64,000 bases of DNA. It comes from Agromyces albus (GTDB lineage Bacteria; Actinomycetota; Actinomycetes; Actinomycetales; Microbacteriaceae). The DNA is taken from contig NZ_SDPN01000007.1 of the NCBI RefSeq assembly GCF_004134825.1, positions 1 to 64,000 on the forward strand, written 5' to 3'. Shown in pieces: positions 15,554-24,643 of the stretch (its first letter is position 1; each line of letters starts with the position of its first letter). Under the pieces are notes generated by a model. The model was not told where the DNA came from, did not search any database, and was given only the letters and a program-made list of their open reading frames with translations. Position numbers and translations under genes: made by a program.

Positions 15554-17174
15554 GTGCCGATTCCTCTGCCACGGCAACCGGCGTTGCAACCGATGCGTCG
15601 AGGTCGTGCTCTCGACGCGCGAGCAGGTGCGAGGCTCCGCCGACGAGGACGACGAGGGCGAGCGAGGCCACCGCATAGGCGCCGACGAGCATCGGCCAGC
15701 CGAGCGGGGGTTGCCACCGCGGATCGGACAGCATCTGGCCGAGGGGCGACTGCGCCCCGATCACGTAGCGGACCATCACGAGGCCGAAGGCGAGCAGCCC
15801 GTAGCACGCGAGCAGCGCCGAGCCGATCCAGGCCGCGCGGGGCGCGAGGAAGCCAATGGCCGGGGCATCCTTGCTGAGGACCCAGGCCGCGACGATGGTG
15901 ATGCCGAGGTAGAGGAACAGTCCGTAACGCCCCTGCCAGATGATGCCGGTCTGGTGCACGCTGTATCCCTGCACGAGGGCGGGAACGAGCAGCGCAGCGA
16001 GCGTGACGACCGCGAGCGTGACCACGCTCCTGCGCCGGGCCATCGTGAACGCCAACACGACGAGCACGGCGAACGCCGCGATGAACAGCCAGTAGGTCCA
16101 CAACGGCAGCGGCGTATCGAGCCAGCCGAAGTACCCGATCGCCTGCTGCACATAGTCGGGGGTGATCCGCACCACATGCGAGAAGCCCCGAAGGAATGTC
16201 GCGCCGACGAGCAGGGCATCGGATGCCTCCGCTTGGCTTGAGAGGCTGCCGCCCGACAGGGTCCAGCCGATCGAGAAGACTCCGCCGGCGGCGATGGCGC
16301 CGAGCCACCAGTAGCTCGCGGCGGTGGAGAGCATTCGCCTGACAGGCTGCCACCCGCTCGCCAGAAGACAGAGCGCGACGACGACCACCAGCCACAGTGG
16401 TCCGAGCGCCCGCGCGGTGACGAGCAGGATCGACGCGATCGTCACCCCCGCCCAGAGCTGATTCCTCGAGATGGACGGCCGCTCGGCGGCGTCGCGGAAC
16501 GTCTCCAGCAGCCGCAGCGTGCCGACCCACACCGCAACCGCCGCCGCAATCTCGGTGCCGTTCGGGTTGACCGCGCCGATGAGGAACATGCACATCGGCG
16601 CCGCGGCGAAGGCGATGCCGAGCGGCATCCACCGTGAACGGGCACCCGAAGACGCGACCAGGAACGCCCACGCGAGCAGGGCGGCGCCGAGCAGGGAGCT
16701 CGCGATCCTCATCGCGTAGACGGCCTCATTGCCGTCGAAGAGCAGGCTCGGCCACCCCACGAGGTAGTAGTACAGCGGGTTGTAGGCCCCGACCCACGTG
16801 TTGAACCAATCGAGCCCTGAGGCATCGCCCAGCTCGACGCCGCACGACGCGGGCGTGTCGGGCTGGTTCGCGAAACACCCCATCTGCGCGTCGTACTCGT
16901 ACCCATCGGGCAGGTCGACCACGATGTGCCTGACCTCGGGAACGGTGTAGCCGATCACCTGGCCGCGCACCTGCGCGATCGCCTTGAGGGCATGGGCGTT
17001 CTCATCGGGAACGCTGAAGACCGGCGAGGCGAGTGACCACAGCACTCCGAGCAACGCGAACACGGCGAACGGTGCGAGAAACCACAACGCGCCGTGCCGC
17101 TCGGGCTGAAGACGACCCGCCGACCCTCGATCGGGCGCGCCGCGAGCCAGCGTGCGGTCGGAAGGTCGAGTCAA
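15546..17174 (-). CDS. DUF2142-type polytopic membrane protein, GT-C-like (copy 1)
   Basis: This 542-residue protein has many hydrophobic spans. The N-terminal extracytoplasmic part contains VFSVPDENAHALKAIAQVRGQ, matching the conserved PDExxH segment of DUF2142, with YNPLYYYLVGWPSLLF and GAVNPNGTEIAAAVAVWVG further on. The acidic PDE-H motif after the first span is what GT-C glycosyltransferases use on the outer face with polyprenyl-P-sugar donors. That activity is inference for DUF2142. It starts with TTG (GAGGG upstream). It follows a GtrB-like GT2 by 33 bases and overlaps the GT4 downstream. A paralogue lies at 27006-28646. Confidence 0.8.
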   Translation of the reverse strand: MTRPSDRTLARGAPDRGSAGRLQPERHGALWFLAPFAVFALLGVLWSLASPVFSVPDENAHALKAIAQVRGQVIGYTVPEVRHIVVDLPDGYEYDAQMGCFANQPDTPASCGVELGDASGLDWFNTWVGAYNPLYYYLVGWPSLLFDGNEAVYAMRIASSLLGAALLAWAFLVASSGARSRWMPLGIAFAAAPMCMFLIGAVNPNGTEIAAAVAVWVGTLRLLETFRDAAERPSISRNQLWAGVTIASILLVTARALGPLWLVVVVALCLLASGWQPVRRMLSTAASYWWLGAIAAGGVFSIGWTLSGGSLSSQAEASDALLVGATFLRGFSHVVRITPDYVQQAIGYFGWLDTPLPLWTYWLFIAAFAVLVVLAFTMARRRSVVTLAVVTLAALLVPALVQGYSVHQTGIIWQGRYGLFLYLGITIVAAWVLSKDAPAIGFLAPRAAWIGSALLACYGLLAFGLVMVRYVIGAQSPLGQMLSDPRWQPPLGWPMLVGAYAVASLALVVLVGGASHLLARREHDLDASVATPVAVAEESARG

Positions 17175-17207
17175 CTTGTCCCTCAGGTCGGATGGAGAGG
17201 GTGTCGA

Positions 17208-18377
17208 TCAGCGGCGGCGGACGGGAACGGCGAGGATGCCGAGGAACATGCCGGCCATGATGGTCTGCACACCGAGGATCATGAGAAGCGCCCCCGGCAC
17301 AGCGAGACGAACCGTGTCGACGACGCTCTGTTCACCGAAACCCGACGCGGCCCAGGCGACGAACTGTGCAATGCCGATCACGAAGCCGAGCACGAAGAGG
17401 GCGAGCCCGATCAGGGCGCCCGACTCGAGCGTCGCACGTTCGGCGATTCGCTCGAACGCTCTACTCCGTGGAATGAAGAAGCCCTCATGTCGCGCATAGA
17501 GCTTTGCGAGGAGCGCGAACAGCACCGCCTGGTAGCCCACTGACGTCAGAGCGAGCAGGTACACCTGCGTCGAGACGTTGAATCCGATCGAGCCGACCTG
17601 GACCGGACCGAAGGCGAGCACGACGCTCGAGATGAGTCCGAGGAGGAAGGCCGCGGCGCCAGGGTACAGGAACAGCCAGCGAGGGCTGAACAGGAGGAGG
17701 AAACGGAGGTGGCGCCATCCGTCACGCCAGCTTCGAAGGTGCGGGGGTCTGGACCGGCCGTCTTTCTTGAGCGTCGTCGGAACCTCGCTGATCGTGAGGC
17801 CCGCGAGCGTCGACTTCACGACGACCTCGCTCGCGAACTCCATTCCCGTCGTGATGAGGCCGATCGCGAGGATCGACTCGCGGTTGAACCCGCGCAACCC
17901 GCAATGGAAGTCGCGAATCTGCGAGGGGAAGAACAACCGGCCGATGAACGTGAGCACAGGGTTTCCGAGGTATTTGTGCAGCGGGGGCATGGCTCCCGGC
18001 TCGATGCCGCCGCGGAAGCGGTTGCCCATCACCAGGTCGTCGCCGGCGCGAAGTCGCTCGACGAACGGATCGAGGTTCGAGAAGTCGTAACTGTCGTCGG
18101 CGTCGCCCATGATGACGTACCGGCCGAGGGACGCCTCGATGCCGCCCATGAGCGCACTGCCGTATCCCCTCGCCTCCACGTCGACGACTCGCGCGCCGAG
18201 GTCACGGGCGATCTCCTGGGATCCGTCGGTGCTGCCGTTGTCGGCGATGACGACCTCGCCCACGACACCCGACCGCTCGAGGTATCCCTGTGCCTTCCGG
18301 ATGCACACGGCGAGCGTCTCGGCTTCGTTCAGGCAGGGCATGACGATCGAGAGCTCGATCGTGGCAGTGGTGGTCAT
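17208..18377 (-). CDS. Polyprenyl-phosphate glycosyltransferase-like GT2 with membrane tail (GtrB/DPM1 type)
   Basis: This 389-residue protein has a DPM1-like GT2 domain: IELSIVMPCLNEAETLAVCI, DNGSTDGSQEIA, MGDADDSYDF as the DxD-type motif, then GNRFRGGIEPGAMPPLHKYLGN and DFHCGLRGFNRESI, which are hallmarks of polyprenyl-phosphate sugar synthases. About four hydrophobic spans follow from residue ~235. It would transfer a sugar to polyprenyl phosphate, giving the donor for an outer-face GT-C enzyme. The DUF2142 protein 33 bases downstream is a natural partner (inference). AAGGA precedes the ATG; the Wzx-like gene ends 30 bases upstream. Confidence 0.87.
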   Translation of the reverse strand: MTTTATIELSIVMPCLNEAETLAVCIRKAQGYLERSGVVGEVVIADNGSTDGSQEIARDLGARVVDVEARGYGSALMGGIEASLGRYVIMGDADDSYDFSNLDPFVERLRAGDDLVMGNRFRGGIEPGAMPPLHKYLGNPVLTFIGRLFFPSQIRDFHCGLRGFNRESILAIGLITTGMEFASEVVVKSTLAGLTISEVPTTLKKDGRSRPPHLRSWRDGWRHLRFLLLFSPRWLFLYPGAAAFLLGLISSVVLAFGPVQVGSIGFNVSTQVYLLALTSVGYQAVLFALLAKLYARHEGFFIPRSRAFERIAERATLESGALIGLALFVLGFVIGIAQFVAWAASGFGEQSVVDTVRLAVPGALLMILGVQTIMAGMFLGILAVPVRRR

Positions 18378-18407
18378 GGGGTCCTTCGTGATGGGTGACG
18401 AGCCATT

Positions 18408-19697
18408 CTAACGGAGCTCGCCGACACGTCCATCGCCCGATCCGGGCGGCGATTCCGCCGCCCTCGACGGTGCTGTCGGCGTGCGAAGCGACCATCCGAC
18501 GGCGAGCGCCGCGCTCACCGCTGTTCCGACGATGACACCGACCGCCGCTCCGATCGCGCCGCCGAGACCCGGAGTCGCGACGGCCATCGCGAGGATGCCG
18601 AGGACCGAGCCCACGCCCGCCGCGATGGTCGCCGGCATCGCACGCCACGACGTGATGAGGAACGAGGAGGCGATCAGGCCGACCGAGAAGAGGAAGACAC
18701 CGATGAGCAACAGGCGCATCAGGGGAACGGCTGCGTCGAAGCCGGGGCCGTAGAGCAGGGGGATGAACCATGGTGCGATCCAGGCCACCGTGCCGAACGC
18801 GACCACGAGCACTCCGGTCATGACGGACAGCACTCGAAGGTGATGTCGACGAGCCTGGACCGGATCCTCTTCGAGCCAGTGGGCGTATCGGGGAATCAGC
18901 ACCTGGCTCACGGCCTGGGCGAGCATCGAGGCCGGCGTGGCGAGCGCGATCGCAGCCGCGAACATCCCCGACTCCTCAGCGCTCGCGGTGGCGAACGCCC
19001 ACACCATCGAGAACTGGATGAGTCCATTCGTCGCGATGAGTCCGAGGGAGTTCCACGCGACGAGGTGCCAGATGTCGCCGGGGGCGGTGGTCCGATCGGG
19101 CGCGAGCGCGCGCCCGGTGCGTCGCATGGCAGGCACCGCGGCGAGCGCGAACAGGGCGTAGCCGATCGTCAGCGGCCAGAGCAGCAGTGCCGTGGCGTCG
19201 AGCGCGATGACGGCGACGAGAAGTCCGATGCTGACCGCTGCGCTGATGGAGTCCCACACCGCCGCCGCGGTGACCTGACCGAGTCCCATCCTGATTCCGC
19301 GGGTGAGGATGTAGGCCGACCATGCGAGCGTCAGGGCCACCATGCCGACGGCCTCGGCCGGTTCGGTGCCGATGACGATCACGGCGACGAGCACGCCGAT
19401 GATCGAGATGGCCAGGCATGCCAGCCCGGTCGACTTCCACACGAGGCCGAGCACACGCTGCGGAGCGCGGTCGTTGCGCACCGCGCGAGCGAGGAAGGTG
19501 CCTGCGGCATTCCCGGCCGCCGTCGGCCAGAGCAGGGACAGAATGATCGAGAGCGAGATCAGCGTGTTGACGAGCGCCAGCGGTTCGGCTCCGACGAATC
19601 TCGCGATGAGAATGGAGTATCCGAATCGGGCCAAGCCCTGGACCGCGACGCCGACGGTCGACAGCACTCCCTGTCGGATGAGGGAGGATTGAGCCAC
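18408..19697 (-). CDS. Wzx-like polysaccharide flippase
   Basis: This 429-residue protein has about twelve hydrophobic spans in the MOP/Wzx style. It opens SLIRQGVLSTVGVAVQGLARFGYSI (kept short here) with the family-typical remark FVGAEPLALVNTLISLS. It then has PASMLAQAVSQVLIPRYAHWLEE, a close match to the loop between the two halves of Wzx proteins. It would flip undecaprenyl- or decaprenyl-linked oligosaccharides outward. The GTG at 19697 has TAGCAT six bases upstream, so the operon wzx, GT2, DUF2142, GT4 probably starts with a leaderless message here. Confidence 0.83.
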   Translation of the reverse strand: MAQSSLIRQGVLSTVGVAVQGLARFGYSILIARFVGAEPLALVNTLISLSIILSLLWPTAAGNAAGTFLARAVRNDRAPQRVLGLVWKSTGLACLAISIIGVLVAVIVIGTEPAEAVGMVALTLAWSAYILTRGIRMGLGQVTAAAVWDSISAAVSIGLLVAVIALDATALLLWPLTIGYALFALAAVPAMRRTGRALAPDRTTAPGDIWHLVAWNSLGLIATNGLIQFSMVWAFATASAEESGMFAAAIALATPASMLAQAVSQVLIPRYAHWLEEDPVQARRHHLRVLSVMTGVLVVAFGTVAWIAPWFIPLLYGPGFDAAVPLMRLLLIGVFLFSVGLIASSFLITSWRAMPATIAAGVGSVLGILAMAVATPGLGGAIGAAVGVIVGTAVSAALAVGWSLRTPTAPSRAAESPPGSGDGRVGELR

Positions 19698-19703
19698 CCG
19701 AGA

Positions 19704-19709
19704 ATGCTA
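19704..19709 (-). promoter_or_regulatory. Candidate -10 box (TAGCAT) for the wzx-led operon
   Basis: On the minus strand TAGCAT is followed by six bases and then the GTG start at 19697, the leaderless arrangement. The same 49-base gap must also serve the divergent GT2 gene at 19747, for which no clear promoter was seen. Confidence 0.5.
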
Positions 19710-19746
19710 TCCCCGCTCGCGGGGGCCCGAGGAGCGCCCAGACGAC

Positions 19747-20637
19747 ATGACCTTCGACATCATGATGCCGTTCTATGGTCGGATCGACCATTTCCGCATC
19801 GCCGTGGAGAGTGTCCTGGCTCAGACGGACCCCGACTGGCGCCTCGTCGTGATCGACGACCACTATCCCGACGCGAGCGCGGGCGAATGGTTGGTCGGGC
19901 TCGGCGATCGCCGGATCGAGTACGTGCGCAACACCGAGAACCTCGGGATCAACGCGAACTTCCAGGAAGCGGTCGACCGGTCCACCGCTGAGTGGTTCAC
20001 GATCTTCGGATGCGACGACGCCCTGCATCCCGGATATGTCGAGCACATGCGGTCGCTCGCCGCGTCCTTTCCCGATGCGGCCATGCTCCACCCCGGGGTG
20101 CGGATCATCGATGAGGACGGCGCGGCCGTGCGCACCCTCGTCGACTCGGCGAAGTCGTTCTATCGGCCGAAGGCATCACCGCCGATCGTGCTGTCGGGTG
20201 AGCAGCTCGCAACGAGCGTCACGCGTGGCAACTGGATGAACTTCCCCTCGGTCGCCTGGCACGGACCGCGAACCCGGGCCACCGGGTTCCGTGCAGGCTA
20301 CGAGGTGGTGCAGGATCTCGCGCTCGTGCTCGACCTGTGCGAAGCCGGCGGATCGCTCGTCGTCGATGACACCGTCGAGTTCGACTACCGACGGCACGCG
20401 GGAAGCGTCTCGTCATGGAAGGCGGTCGACGGGAGCCGCTTCCGCGAGGAGGATGAGTTCTTCGCGGAGCTCGCCGAGCGATTCGAGGGGCGCGGCTGGC
20501 ACCTCGCCGCCCGGGCCGCCCGATTCCACCTCTCGAGCCGGGTCAACGCGCTGACCCGCATCCCATCGGCGCTCAGGGCGCAGGACGCATCGGGATTGCG
20601 CATCCTCATCGGCCACGCGTTCGGCAGGAGCCGCTGA
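19747..20637 (+). CDS. Family 2 glycosyltransferase
   Basis: This 296-residue GT2 begins TFDIMMPFYGRIDHFRIAVESVLAQ. It carries the nucleotide motif FGCDDALHPGYVEHM around residue 85 in place of DxD, and MNFPSVAWHGPRTRATGFRAGYEVVQDLALVLDLCE as the acceptor/catalytic segment, then VEFDYRRHAGSVSSWK, a frequent C-terminal signature of wall-teichoic and capsule GT2 enzymes. It is a single gene between divergent wzx and a convergent membrane-protein gene. A small dyad (GCTCC-TCGA-GGAGC, 20640-20653) follows its stop. Sugar unknown. Confidence 0.84.
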   Translation: MTFDIMMPFYGRIDHFRIAVESVLAQTDPDWRLVVIDDHYPDASAGEWLVGLGDRRIEYVRNTENLGINANFQEAVDRSTAEWFTIFGCDDALHPGYVEHMRSLAASFPDAAMLHPGVRIIDEDGAAVRTLVDSAKSFYRPKASPPIVLSGEQLATSVTRGNWMNFPSVAWHGPRTRATGFRAGYEVVQDLALVLDLCEAGGSLVVDDTVEFDYRRHAGSVSSWKAVDGSRFREEDEFFAELAERFEGRGWHLAARAARFHLSSRVNALTRIPSALRAQDASGLRILIGHAFGRSR

Positions 20638-20639
20638 CC

Positions 20640-20653
20640 GCTCCTCGAGGAGC
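20640..20653. terminator. Weak dyad between convergent genes
   Basis: GCTCC-TCGA-GGAGC forms a five-base-pair hairpin three bases after the GT2 stop. No T-tract follows, so termination is doubtful. Confidence 0.25.
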
Positions 20654-20665
20654 CCGCCACCGGCG

Positions 20666-22702
20666 TCACGGGTGTTGCGGAACCACCTCGAGGATCGTCA
20701 ACTCGCCGTCGGCTGCGAGGTCGAACTCCTCAACCGGCTCGAGGCACGCGCTCTCGACGTCGACGGTCTTGTCGGCGAGCACGAAGTCGACGTTCTCCTG
20801 AGCGAAGGCGGAGCACGCATCGAACGTGACGAGGATCTGGTCGGGCGCAGGATTCGAGATCTGCGGCTCGCCCACCCCGGGTGTCCATCCGATGCCGGCC
20901 AGTCGATTCCACTCGAACTCATAGGCTCCGGTCGGGTCGACCGGATGCCACATCTCGTCTGACGGCGCGCCCTGGAACCCGTTGAACGCCTCGACGCCCG
21001 ACTCGAGCAGCATCGCTCCGGTGAGCCGACCGCCGACGCCGACCCAGGTCGCCCCGCCCGCGCGCTCATCGAGCTCGCGGACGGCAGCCGAGGCATCCGT
21101 CTCGCGGAGATCGAGCACGCCGCGATAGACCGGGTTGACCGTCGCTCCGCTGATCACGCCGATGACCACGAAGATCGCGACGGCGGCCGCCGGCCGGGCA
21201 CGGGCGATGAGGTAGATCACGGCAGCCGACAACGGTGCCAGGATCCACCAGAACCGCGCGGCGGCCAGCGCCCCCGGCGACTCCGCCCAGACCGCGAACG
21301 CGATCGCCGCCTGCGATCCCAGGAACAGCAGAGCGAGGATGCCGGCGAAGAGGCGCCGAGGCCGGCGATCGGGCGTCAGCTCCCTGATCAGGATCACCAT
21401 GATCACGAGCGAGGCGAACCCGACGCCGAGACGCAAGCGGCCCGGAAGTGAGCGGTCGAGGAAGAGCAGGTGCGCCAGCGCATCCCAACCCGGGAGGAAG
21501 ATGAAGGCCGCGATCACGAGCACCGAGGCCGAAGCGCCGACCAGCATCCATGGGAACGCCAAGGTGCGCCGCCAGCGGACGACCAGCCACACGACGACCG
21601 GAATCAGGAATGCGCCGGCGAAGAAGAACGTGGATGCCTCGGACGAGTTGAGGCCGAGCCATCCGCCCGCCTTCAAGGAGAGGGCGAACGACGAGGAGAG
21701 GATGTGGGCGAGCTCGACTCCGCCACTCTGACCGGCGGCCACGAGTCGCTCACCCGGGTACGCGGTGCCGAGGAACGCGTCGACCGTCGCGGACTTCTCG
21801 ACGAGCCACGCCAGCGTGATCGCCGAGCCCACGGCGCCCGCGCCGAGCACGGGAGCGACGCGGAGCGCGAGCCGGCCGAATCCGATACCGCTCCTCCTCG
21901 CGTCGAAGACCGCACCGACGACGGTGAGGGCGCCGACGAGGACAATCGGGACGATGAAGGGGACGTAGATGCCCATCGCCATCACCACGGTGAGGTAAGC
22001 GAGGATGCCGCTCCAGACGAGCGGCGCGACCCGCGTCGTTGCGCGGAGGCACCAGACGACCGTCGTGAGCAACACGAATCCCCAGACGGCCGGCCAGAGC
22101 GTCGTCTGCAGGAACCACCACTGGAAGAACGGACTCAGGAAGAAGCCGCCCGCGATTCCGGCGGCGAGGAACGGCCGTCTCGGAAGGATCGTGACGGCGA
22201 AGCAGTACACCGCCGCGATGAGCGCGAGGCCCGGGAGCCACCATTTCAGGGCGATCGCATGATCGACGTCCCACGAGAGGAACCCGAGGAGGTGTGGGCG
22301 GAACGCGACGGACCAGTCGGCTCGCGGAAGGTCCTGCGGGATGGTCGCATCCATCCCACCCGGGAATGTCTCGTTCTCGACAGGCAGTCCCTGTTCGGCC
22401 TGCGTGATGGCCCACACGGTCTGCACAGCCCACTCGTCGGTGCGTATGAGCTGCGGCGTCCCCGCAATGAGGTCGGGGTCGGCGCCGTCGTGCAGTTCCG
22501 AGTGGAACGCCCCTGACGACGAGCCGTTCACCGAGAGTCCCACGAGGATCGCGCCGATCACCGCGAGCAGCAGGGGAAGCGCGATGAGCACCCGGATGGC
22601 CGGGAGGCCGTCGGGGCGCGGCGTGACCCAGCGATCGACGCGGCCGCGCCAGACCGCACGGTTCCAGAATGCCGGCCGCCGCGCGGGAATCGAGTCGGTC
22701 AC
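20666..22702 (-). CDS. Large polytopic membrane protein, GT-C-like
   Basis: This 678-residue protein has a first span at ~35-55, a short outer loop with LIAGTPQLIRTDEWAVQ (an Asp-Glu pair after the first span, as in GT-C transferases), and about ten further spans. It ends with a ~130-residue soluble C-terminal domain rich in acidic residues (EEFDLAADGELTILEVVP at the very end). It resembles uncharacterised actinobacterial membrane proteins I cannot name with certainty; transfer of a lipid-linked sugar on the outer face is an inference. The GTG at 22702 overlaps the LpxA-like gene stop as GTGA, so the two are translationally coupled. Confidence 0.72.
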   Translation of the reverse strand: MTDSIPARRPAFWNRAVWRGRVDRWVTPRPDGLPAIRVLIALPLLLAVIGAILVGLSVNGSSSGAFHSELHDGADPDLIAGTPQLIRTDEWAVQTVWAITQAEQGLPVENETFPGGMDATIPQDLPRADWSVAFRPHLLGFLSWDVDHAIALKWWLPGLALIAAVYCFAVTILPRRPFLAAGIAGGFFLSPFFQWWFLQTTLWPAVWGFVLLTTVVWCLRATTRVAPLVWSGILAYLTVVMAMGIYVPFIVPIVLVGALTVVGAVFDARRSGIGFGRLALRVAPVLGAGAVGSAITLAWLVEKSATVDAFLGTAYPGERLVAAGQSGGVELAHILSSSFALSLKAGGWLGLNSSEASTFFFAGAFLIPVVVWLVVRWRRTLAFPWMLVGASASVLVIAAFIFLPGWDALAHLLFLDRSLPGRLRLGVGFASLVIMVILIRELTPDRRPRRLFAGILALLFLGSQAAIAFAVWAESPGALAAARFWWILAPLSAAVIYLIARARPAAAVAIFVVIGVISGATVNPVYRGVLDLRETDASAAVRELDERAGGATWVGVGGRLTGAMLLESGVEAFNGFQGAPSDEMWHPVDPTGAYEFEWNRLAGIGWTPGVGEPQISNPAPDQILVTFDACSAFAQENVDFVLADKTVDVESACLEPVEEFDLAADGELTILEVVPQHP

Positions 22703-23424
22703 GCGCGACCGCCTCGTTCCGGACGTTCCGGGCGTTCCGGGCGTTCCGACGCCCATTGGACCACGGCCGCTCGCAGCTCGGGGTCGGCGACCACCTCGGG
22801 GCTCACGTCCCCGCCCTCGTAGATCGCTCGGAGCACGTCGACCAACTCGGCGGCGACGCCCGAGCGCTCCATGCCGATGAGGTTCGCGCCCTGTACGGTC
22901 GCGGGGTTCCCGAAGACCTTCGCGAACGGCGGCACGTCGCGGGTCACGACCGACGACATGCCGACCATCGCGCCGCGTCCGATCGAGCGGAACTGGTGCA
23001 CCGTGGTGCCGAGACCGAGATTCGCCTTCGACCCGATGTACACGTGACCGGCGAGCAGGACGCTCGAAGCGAGGGTCACGCCGTCGTCCAGTCGGCAATC
23101 GTGGGCGACATAGGCCTGGTTCATGATGAACGCGTCATCGGAGATGTGCGTCTGGCGCTGCGAACCCTGATGGATCTGCGCGTGCTCCCGCACCACGTTG
23201 CGGTCGCCGATGCGCACACCGGCAGCGTCAACCGATCCAGCGAGGTCGGTCGGATGAGCGAATCCGCGCACCTCGGGAGGCGCACCGATCACCACTCCTG
23301 AGCCGAACCAGTTGTCGTCGCCGATCTCGACGGGCCCGGTGATCACGGCGAAGGCGCCGATCGTGTTGCCGGATCCGAGCCGGACGTCTCCCGTGAGCTG
23401 GGCAGTGGGGTGTATCGCGTTCAC
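22699..23424 (-). CDS. LpxA-like left-handed beta-helix acyltransferase
   Basis: This 241-residue hexapeptide-repeat protein aligns by eye with UDP-GlcNAc acyltransferase LpxA along its length. RIGDRNVVREHAQIHQGS (71-88) matches the LpxA IGDRN-IRE-IHRG segment. NQAYVAHDC carries the catalytic His (H108, equivalent to LpxA His125). TTVHQFRSIG (140-149) and NLIGMERSGV (181-190) match the HQF and NIEGLKRRG signatures. LpxA belongs to Gram-negative lipid A synthesis, so its role here must differ, for example N- or O-acylation of an amino sugar. The GTG at 23424 has AGGAAGG upstream. It is divergent from an aminotransferase and oxidoreductase pair. Its tail is a repeated Glu-Arg-Pro. Confidence 0.85.
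   Translation of the reverse strand: MNAIHPTAQLTGDVRLGSGNTIGAFAVITGPVEIGDDNWFGSGVVIGAPPEVRGFAHPTDLAGSVDAAGVRIGDRNVVREHAQIHQGSQRQTHISDDAFIMNQAYVAHDCRLDDGVTLASSVLLAGHVYIGSKANLGLGTTVHQFRSIGRGAMVGMSSVVTRDVPPFAKVFGNPATVQGANLIGMERSGVAAELVDVLRAIYEGGDVSPEVVADPELRAAVVQWASERPERPERPERGGRA
22715..22750. repeat. Four tandem 9-base units inside the LpxA-like gene
   Basis: Four copies of CGTTCCGGR-type units (the last ends GAC) lie head to tail and encode the Glu-Arg-Pro repeat at the C-terminus of the LpxA-like protein, starting 12 bases from the overlapping start of the next gene. Such units can vary in number by slippage without breaking the frame. Confidence 0.8.
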
Positions 23425-23469
23425 GTCGACCTTCCTGAGTCGATCGGCGCGCCTCTCGCGCGAGAAGGT

Positions 23470-23498
23470 AGGGTATCGGGGGCGGGATTCGCGGACAA
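23470..23498 (-). promoter_or_regulatory. Candidate sigma-A promoter for the LpxA-like gene
   Basis: On the minus strand TTGTCC (23498-23493) and TACCCT (23475-23470) are separated by exactly 17 bases. The message would begin near 23463, with the Shine-Dalgarno AGGAAGG about five bases before the GTG at 23424. Confidence 0.6.
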
Positions 23499-23536
23499 TC
23501 GCATCCTGCACATTGCAATCTAACCCACGAGGAACA

Positions 23537-24643
23537 ATGATCCCCATCACACGCGTCCAGTTCGGAATCGAAGAAGAGGAACTGGTTCTCGAAGTGCTGC
23601 GGTCGGGTTCGATCGCGCAGGGCCCCAAGGTGAAGCAGCTCGAAGACGAGTTCGCGGCAACCTTCGGCCTCGACCACGTGATCGCCGTGAACAACGGCAC
23701 CACCGCGCTCGTCGGCGCACTCGAGGTGCTCGACCTCCACCCAGGCGACGAGGTGCTGACGACGCCGTTCACCTTCGTCGCGACCCTGAACGCGATCCTC
23801 GAGGCCGGCGCCACGGCGACGTTCGCAGACATCCGTGATGAGGACTTCAACCTCGATCCCGCCTCGGTACGAGAGCGCATCACGACCCGCACGAAAGTGC
23901 TCGCCCCAGTGCATCTCTATGGCCAGATGGCCGACATGCAGCCCATCGAGGCGCTCGCGCACGACCACGGATTGCGCATCCTCGAAGACGCGGCCCAGTC
24001 CCACGGAGCGACGTACCACGGGCGACCGGCCGGCAGCTACGGCCTGGGCACGTTCTCGCTGTACGCCACGAAGAACCTCACCACCGGTGAGGGCGGCCTC
24101 ATCGTGACCGATGACGCTGAGCTCGCAGATCGACTCCGGGTCCTCCGGAACCAGGGGATGCGAGCTCGCTACGAGTACGAGGTGGCCGGACACAACTACC
24201 GCCTCACCGATCTCCAGGCCGCCGTCGGCATCCCCCAACTGGCCAGATACGCATCGATCGTTCAGACCCGGCGGCGCAATGCAGCGCGGCTCACCGAGGG
24301 ACTCGCGGATGCACCCGGCATCGTGGTGCCCCGAGAGCTCTCCGGCCGCGAGCACGTGTGGCACCAGTACACGATCCGGGTCACCGAGGAGGCTCGCGTC
24401 GACCGGGCGGAGTTCGTGGAACAGCTGACCGAGCACGGTATCGGCAGCGGGGCGTACTACCCGCGACTCGTCACCGACTACGACGCCTACCGCCGCCATC
24501 CTCGCGTCTCCGTCGCCGATACTCCCGTGGCGGCCCGCGTCGCACGCGAGGTGGTGTCGCTCCCGGTTCATCACCATCTCGCCGACGACGAGCTCGATGC
24601 CATCATCTCAGCCGTGCGTGAGATCTCGGGAGCTTCCCGATGA
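23537..24643 (+). CDS. DegT/DnrJ/EryC1/StrS-family sugar aminotransferase
   Basis: This 368-residue PLP enzyme of the sugar aminotransferase family transfers an amino group to a keto-sugar nucleotide. Visible motifs: SGSIAQGPKVKQLEDEFA near residue 23, TPFTFVAT (76-83), EDAAQSHGA (150-158, Asp151 contacting the PLP ring nitrogen) and LYATKNLTTGEGG with Lys179 as the Schiff-base lysine. It starts at ATG 23537 with GAGGA upstream. It overlaps the oxidoreductase by ATGA. Paired with a Gfo/Idh oxidoreductase and facing an LpxA-like acyltransferase, it recalls GnnB, which with GnnA makes a 3-amino UDP-sugar. That assignment is inference. Confidence 0.9.
   Translation: MIPITRVQFGIEEEELVLEVLRSGSIAQGPKVKQLEDEFAATFGLDHVIAVNNGTTALVGALEVLDLHPGDEVLTTPFTFVATLNAILEAGATATFADIRDEDFNLDPASVRERITTRTKVLAPVHLYGQMADMQPIEALAHDHGLRILEDAAQSHGATYHGRPAGSYGLGTFSLYATKNLTTGEGGLIVTDDAELADRLRVLRNQGMRARYEYEVAGHNYRLTDLQAAVGIPQLARYASIVQTRRRNAARLTEGLADAPGIVVPRELSGREHVWHQYTIRVTEEARVDRAEFVEQLTEHGIGSGAYYPRLVTDYDAYRRHPRVSVADTPVAARVAREVVSLPVHHHLADDELDAIISAVREISGASR

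Noticed and set aside
22715-22750. Short direct repeats considered as a CRISPR remnant
   Set aside because: Units are 9 bases without spacers and encode Glu-Arg-Pro in frame.
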